From Melocanna baccifera (Eukaryota > Streptophyta > Magnoliopsida > Poales > Poaceae): 64,000 nucleotides of DNA. Below, in pieces: positions 59,584 to 64,000 of the stretch. The stretch is from assembly GCA_036346265.1 (NCBI GenBank), contig CM070700.1, forward strand, positions 25,779,862-25,843,861, read 5' to 3'. The notes below the pieces were generated by a model. The model made no database searches. It was not told where the DNA came from and was given only the letters and a program-made list of their open reading frames with translations. Made by a program: the position numbers and the translations under genes. The first letter of the stretch is position 1; every line of letters begins with the position of its first letter.

Positions 59584-60870
59584 GGCAATGGCGAAACCCT
59601 AGGGCGCGTCGTCGTCGGCTAGTAATTTGTGGAAATGATCAGTCCGGGTGGGTAATTTTGGTGGGCTCTGAGCTGACTTCTCGTCGCCGTCGGTGTAACG
59701 TTCCGCAATTCACTTCTCTTTACAAGTTGTTACAGTCAAATGTTTGATTTGCATTAGAACTCAGAAAGCATATACTAGATAGGGAAAAAGTCCACACACC
59801 GTCTCGAACTTTATTCAAAAATCCATATAAATACTCTAAACTATAAAATTTAGATATTTAATCTTCTAAACTTTACGATCTATTTTAAATTACACTTTGA
59901 CTTAATTTTAAATAATGATATTACCACATAGCACAATAAGTAAGCAATTTTACGTTAAATAACACGTTAATCAAATTCAGGTGAATGACATATAAGCCAC
60001 AAAGTGCCTTCTCTTCTAAATTAAAACAGTGAGAAAACTACATAGAGCGGTTGCTATAAAAACATTGTCGAGAGCTTAGTGGTGAAGTCCTTACGGACCC
60101 TACATATCATTTATTCAACTTTGATAGTGTATCATTTTATGTGACAAAATCATCTACTCATCATGCCATATGAACAATACTACCATACGAAAATGGATCA
60201 AAGTATTATTTAAACCGAATTGTAAAATTTAGAAAATTAAATATCTAATTTTATAGTTTAGGTAGCTAAACAAACTTTTGAGCAATTTTTTTAGTATTAT
60301 ACTGACTTATTCCTATATTATCACCTCTTCTTTTCAATTTCTAAAAATTATTTTTAGATTTTATATAATAATTAATTTTTAAATAGACTATTTTTTAAAT
60401 AAGATCTATAAGTTAATTGTCTATATACTATAATAATTTTATTTATATTGATCAAAATTATACATAAATTTTTACTAAACTATACTCTCTGATAAACAGT
60501 CGAAAAACTAAAAAAAAAAGAACAGGCCGTTATCTCTCGTGCTACCATGTCATCATCGTTTGACCCATAAACCGTGCAAGAAAATTCTAGCTTCCTGCGA
60601 GCTTACAACAATCCGGTCACCGATAAAAAAAACACAAACCAAACAAACAGCAGATGCAACATCAATGTCATTTGTAAGTTGCAACCATCTTATAGTAATT
60701 TCGTCAGTATTCTTTGATTGGCAATCATCAATTCTTGAACAAAACAACCGCACAACTAACAAAGTCAGCAAAGAAATGGAATGGGATGGAAGAAACAAGA
60801 TCGAAACTTTGACAAAAAGAATCACAACCAACTACAGACAGAATTTCTCCGGCGAGTGCTGCCGCCGCGG
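59584..60870. other. Head of the CTR1-like gene and intergenic DNA
   Basis: 59584-59720 is the probable CTR1 leader and promoter. A long-TIR element occupies about 59780-60315. From 60316 to 60870 the DNA is AT-rich; the end nearest 60870 is the 3' flank of the DUF868 gene. Frames at 60539-60883 are antisense chance. Confidence 0.5.
59780..60315. mobile_element. Non-autonomous DNA element with ~100-bp inverted repeats
   Basis: The left arm starts TAGGGAAAAAGTCCACA and contains CTAAACTATAAAATTTAGAT and ATTTAATCTTCTAAACTTTA. The reverse complement of the right arm starts TAGGAATAAGTCAGTA and contains CTAAACTATAAAATTAGATA and TTAATTTTCTAAATTTTACA. Arms of about 100 bp with moderate divergence and a non-coding centre suggest a Mutator-type or similar MITE. 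A target duplication was not fixed. Confidence 0.6.
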
Positions 60871-61842
60871 TCACCGCCGGTAGCACTGCATGTGCAGGAA
60901 GAAGCCTTCCGGCGGCTGCCCCTTCTTGGCCATCTCCTCGTCCATCCACACCCTCCCGCCTTCGCCCGCCCCGCGCGCCTTCACCATGAACTGCGCCCCG
61001 CCGCCGCCGGCGAACCACCAGTCGTGCACGTCCCACATCACCTCCACCACCGCGCCGTCCCCCAGCACCGCCGTCCGGTTCCCGCGGAAGTTCCACTTCA
61101 CCCGCCGCGCCTCCACCACCTTCTTCCCGTCGATGCTCACCGCCACTTCCCCGTCCCTCGAGCTCCACTCCTCCCCGCGGCACACCACCGTCACCTCGTG
61201 CTCCGCCCCGTTGTCCCGGAACCTGCACTGAGTGCTGTGGGCCAGCGCGGCCGCCGGGGAAGGGGGCGCGCGGAGTTGCTCGCGCCGACTCAGGAAGGCC
61301 CGGCGCGGCGCGGCGGCGAAGCGACAGGCGAGCCCTCGCGCCGCGGCGCCGCCGCCGAGGAGGAGGGCGAGCTCGGCGTCGGCGATGATGGCGAGGTAGT
61401 AGTCCCGGGAGGGCTCCGGGGAGGACCCGGCGGGGTACTTGGCGTCGGCGGTGTCCCAGTAGATGGCCACGACCGTGCCGACCTCGGTGACAAAGGACCG
61501 GCTGCCGCGCTTCTTCTGCAGGAGCTGCAGGGTGCTCGCCGGCATCAGCGCCGCGCTCGACCTGCGCGGAGTGGCAGCACCCGCCGCCGCCCCCACCGCG
61601 GAGGGAAACTTCGCGGGGCCCTCGTCGATGGCCACGGCAAGGCCAGTGGCAATGCCGGCGCCGCCCGCGCCGGTGACGCTCCGGGTCCAGGTGACCTTGA
61701 TGAGAAGCTCCTTCCTCGAAGACAGCGCGGCCTTGTACAGGCTGGCCGTGGCCGCCTGGAGCGAGCGGTCGAGCGCGGGCCCGGATCCGCCTTCGGCGGC
61801 GAGGCTGACGGAGCCATCGCCGAAGCAGGAGAAGTCCCGCAT
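60871..61842 (-). CDS. DUF868 family protein, single exon
   Basis: 323 residues, start MRDFSCFGDG at 61842 as in other plant DUF868 proteins (usually MRDFPSCFG...). Family motifs in order: LLIKVTWTRSV, LLQKKRGSRSFVTEVGTVVA with IYWDTADAKY, DYYLAIIADAELALLLGG, FLSRREQL, VAVSIDGKKVVEARRVKWNF, RGNRTAVLGDGAVVEVMWDV, HDWWF and a C-terminal FFLHMQCYRR. The molecular function of DUF868 is unknown. The coding sequence is very GC-rich, and the overlapping frames on both strands (such as the 468-residue frame at 60728-62134) are shadows. Length and motifs fit an intact gene. It lies upstream of and in the same direction as the CTR1-like gene. Confidence 0.93.
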   Translation of the reverse strand: MRDFSCFGDGSVSLAAEGGSGPALDRSLQAATASLYKAALSSRKELLIKVTWTRSVTGAGGAGIATGLAVAIDEGPAKFPSAVGAAAGAATPRRSSAALMPASTLQLLQKKRGSRSFVTEVGTVVAIYWDTADAKYPAGSSPEPSRDYYLAIIADAELALLLGGGAAARGLACRFAAAPRRAFLSRREQLRAPPSPAAALAHSTQCRFRDNGAEHEVTVVCRGEEWSSRDGEVAVSIDGKKVVEARRVKWNFRGNRTAVLGDGAVVEVMWDVHDWWFAGGGGAQFMVKARGAGEGGRVWMDEEMAKKGQPPEGFFLHMQCYRR

Positions 61843-62014
61843 TGGCTGCCCGGCCGTTGCTTAATTGGATCAGCAAAGCGCACGACGACGACACACAGAC
61901 GAGCAAGGGCAGACGAAAAAGGCGTCTCGTGTTTGGGAGCTGGCTAGTACAGTATAGGAGCTTTTCTTTCCGGTACAAATGGAATGGCACTGCTGCTGCG
62001 CCTGGTTCCGATTT

Positions 62015-62326
62015 AGCGTCTGTTTGTTTTAGATGCTTTTGGCTTTTGGCTGAAAAAACATGTAGTTGGCTGAAAAACATCAGAAATGAGTTAGTGGATA
62101 GTGTAGTGAATAGTTTCAAAAAGCAAACGATCACCCGTTAGTTGTAGTTTTTTAATTTATAGCTTTAAATAGTTTAAATTTTTATCTAGATTTTAAGTAG
62201 CCAGAGGCTACAGAATCCAGAAAATAAAATAGTAGCCAGAAGCTGGGGTATCCAGCTTCTCCAGATTTTGACTAACTAGATACTCACCAGCTACTTCTCA
62301 GAATCTACAGCTGAAACAAACAGGCT
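62015..62326. mobile_element. MITE, hAT-like ends, upstream of the DUF868 gene
   Basis: The left end AGCGTCTGTTTGTTTTAG and the reverse complement of the right end, AGCCTGTTTGTTTCAG, form an imperfect inverted repeat with the common grass 'CTGTTTG' form. The inner sequence has GGCTGAAAAAACATGTAG-like motifs. No matching 8-bp flanks were found. About 170 bp upstream of the DUF868 start codon. Confidence 0.5.
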
Positions 62327-62632
62327 CTAGTACTAGCACCGCAGCGCAACAATGTTTTGGGCTCATCAAGTACTACAGGGCGGAAGACACCAAAAAGCAA
62401 AGATGTGCTTTTGGTTTTTGCGAACTAGTTTTTGTTTTTTTATTTTTGCTTTTCGTATTTCTCCCTCTCTCTCTGGGTGAGCTTGTAATTAAAGTAAATT
62501 GCCCATAGATATATGAACTTCGGACATAGATGCATCTAGGTCACCAAAAGATAATATTCTATAATTAGAACAATAAACCTATTAAACCATACCAAGGATG
62601 TTCTAAAGAGATTTTTTAAGGATGTCAAAGCA

Positions 62633-62962
62633 CCGCGGATCAAGTGTCTGCTTGGTTGGCAAGACAGCCAGTGACCTGCTTGCCCAGCTGGGGTCGACTT
62701 GCGGTGCCACAATTTTAGGAGGGTGCACAGTTCACATGAATAGTGCACCTCTAATATTATTCATGTAAACAGTGTCCTCTGAGTACACATATATGTGGGT
62801 GTATTTAGTGGTCAAAACGCGTGCCCGCACTTCAGAGACCCTTCAATCCCCGTCTTGTTTTCAAGTATGTGCATTGGACACACCCCACGTAGGGGTGTAT
62901 GAGTGTGTATGGGGGTTGTGTGTGTGAGTGAGTCTTTGTTGTACTCATGATATAAAAAAAAA
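62633..62962 (+). mobile_element. SINE with A-rich tail and 12-bp target duplication
   Basis: A 330-bp unit ending in ATATAAAAAAAAA is flanked by GATGTCAAAGCA (62621-62632 and 62963-62974). Its first 75 bp contain GCTTGGTTGGCAAGAC and GGGGTCGACTTGCGGTGCC, which resemble A and B boxes of a tRNA-derived RNA polymerase III promoter. The 3' half is GT-rich. Together these indicate a tRNA-derived SINE on the plus strand. Confidence 0.75.
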
Positions 62963-62974
62963 GATGTCAAAGCA

Positions 62975-64000
62975 TCAACGTGGCACTAATGCTTATATAG
63001 TGTTGATGTAGACAATGGCATGAGAAGGTGAAGGCCTCTGTCTCCACCCCACTGGTTGTGTCCATCTGTGTATCCATCAATGTCAGTACAAAGTGTTCGA
63101 AAGTAATTTGGTTTTGATTAAGAAGAAAGTTGTGAGCTTGCTACAGTGATGTGATTAATTGCGATGTGAATTCTTATTGCTTTATAGTCACATAAGATAC
63201 ATATGGAGTTGATGTAGCTGTTAGTAGATGGAGAGGGAGAAAAAAGCCAACAAAGAAAAAGACGGCAGGGCTGTCCACATGTTCCATATCGTGTCAGCCA
63301 CGACTAACTACTTCCTACAGTCTCTGTTCGAGGAACACATCGAGTTATCAAGTGATGCTCCTCCTTCATCTCCTTCTGCTCCATGCCTCCTCGAGGATCG
63401 TACTGCTCTCACTTCTCGACAAGAGGGTGTGGCCCAAGACCTAAAAGGGGCTGTCAATGCACAGGACTAAGTTGCTAATATTTACAAGAGTGTGGCAATA
63501 AATTTGAATGAATTTGGAAATGTGAGCACTATTTTTAATTCTAAATTTTACTAAGAAATAGATATAGTCAAAAACTAATAATACAATAAACGAAACTAGC
63601 AGCAGGCAACTCATTGTATTTCAAGAATACATAAAAAATAATATTATAAAAGAGTTGATTGATAGCACGAACAACTTCAGTGAGGTTGATGAAGAAAAAA
63701 GAAAGCAACATAGAAACGAGCAATCGAGAAAGAAGCAAAGTGGTCATGTGGTAGCGCTGTCTAGAAATCTTATTGCTACCCCATGCAGGTTCTCTTTAAG
63801 GCAATGGTTCGATATCTAGCTCTCCTCCTTTCCTAGTGTACGCAGAGAAGAGAGATCAACGTGGTTGAGTAGCTTAATACTACAACACAGCTATTCAGAG
63901 ATGAGGTAGAAAAATAGAGGAGGAATTCTATTTTTCTCTTGGATGTCTTTGGGTATTTTTAAGGATAGTACAATCACTCATTAGTGATTACTGTGACTAA
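62975..64000. other. Intergenic end of the window
   Basis: One 80-residue plus-strand frame (63228-63470, MEREKKANKEKDGRAVHMFH...) begins with a charged stretch and matches nothing I know; I would not annotate it as a gene. The remainder is AT-rich with no clear repeat. Confidence 0.4.

Noticed and set aside
60728..62134. 468-residue minus-strand frame
   Set aside because: Arg/Gly/Pro-rich shadow of the DUF868 coding sequence in another frame; no family motifs.
63228..63470. 80-residue plus-strand frame
   Set aside because: No recognisable similarity, no splice or promoter context; chance is likely.
1..64000. CRISPR arrays, bacterial operons, rRNA or tRNA genes
   Set aside because: None seen. 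Regular repeats present are LTRs, minisatellites or MITEs; tRNA-like motifs occur only in the SINE and as primer-binding sites.

Overview
The window looks like nuclear DNA of a grass, probably a panicoid such as sorghum, sugarcane or a relative. The reasons are intron-containing plant genes (GT-AG introns), GC-rich first exons beside AT-rich introns, and dense nested LTR retrotransposons, a Helitron, LINE and SINE copies and MITEs of grass type. Species identity is inference.

Layout. Positions 1-19742 are almost all retrotransposon. There is decayed gypsy-type DNA on the minus strand (1-6224, continuing at 11568-12130). It is split by a 5.3 kb solo LTR (6225-11567, target duplication AATGG). 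Next come a copia RNase H remnant, a second solo LTR (12616-15046, duplication AGGAG), a LINE tail, a small copia element carrying a DUF1005 gene fragment (15963-17225), and a minus-strand LTR (17226-19742).

Positions 19744-35566 hold a cluster of two tandem CC-NBS-LRR (CNL) resistance-gene copies on the minus strand. The first copy is in three pieces: coiled coil at 32642-33205, NB-ARC at about 28000-29248, LRR at 19744-21056. It was broken by a three-LTR tandem copia element (29249-32641, duplication CACCT) and by Helitron DNA (about 21057-27999). The Helitron carries PIF1-type helicase and RPA-like coding sequence, and its helicase contains a copia reverse-transcriptase piece flanked by a 65-bp duplication. 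The second copy (34876-35566) keeps only the coiled-coil half.

Positions 33.8-39.2 kb hold short gene fragments, all on the plus strand: gp210-like exons, a receptor-kinase exon, and the last two exons of a delta14-sterol reductase. A decayed copia gag with a LINE insertion follows. Then comes a 1.56 kb copia element (41278-42839, duplication CCACC) carrying a vWA-domain gene fragment.

Positions 42972-61842 are an ordinary gene block with four apparently intact genes. They are an intronless arogenate/prephenate dehydratase (phenylalanine synthesis, plus strand), a PCF11-like cleavage/polyadenylation factor (six exons, minus), a CTR1-like Raf-type kinase of ethylene signalling (16 exons, minus; the exon phases add up to 757 aa), and a single-exon DUF868 protein (minus). 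They do not form one pathway. The rest, to 64000, is intergenic with MITEs and a SINE.

The most unusual observation is that the two small copia elements share LTR ends, primer site and a roughly 60-nt leader but carry different host gene pieces. They therefore look like two members of one gene-capturing, non-autonomous family.
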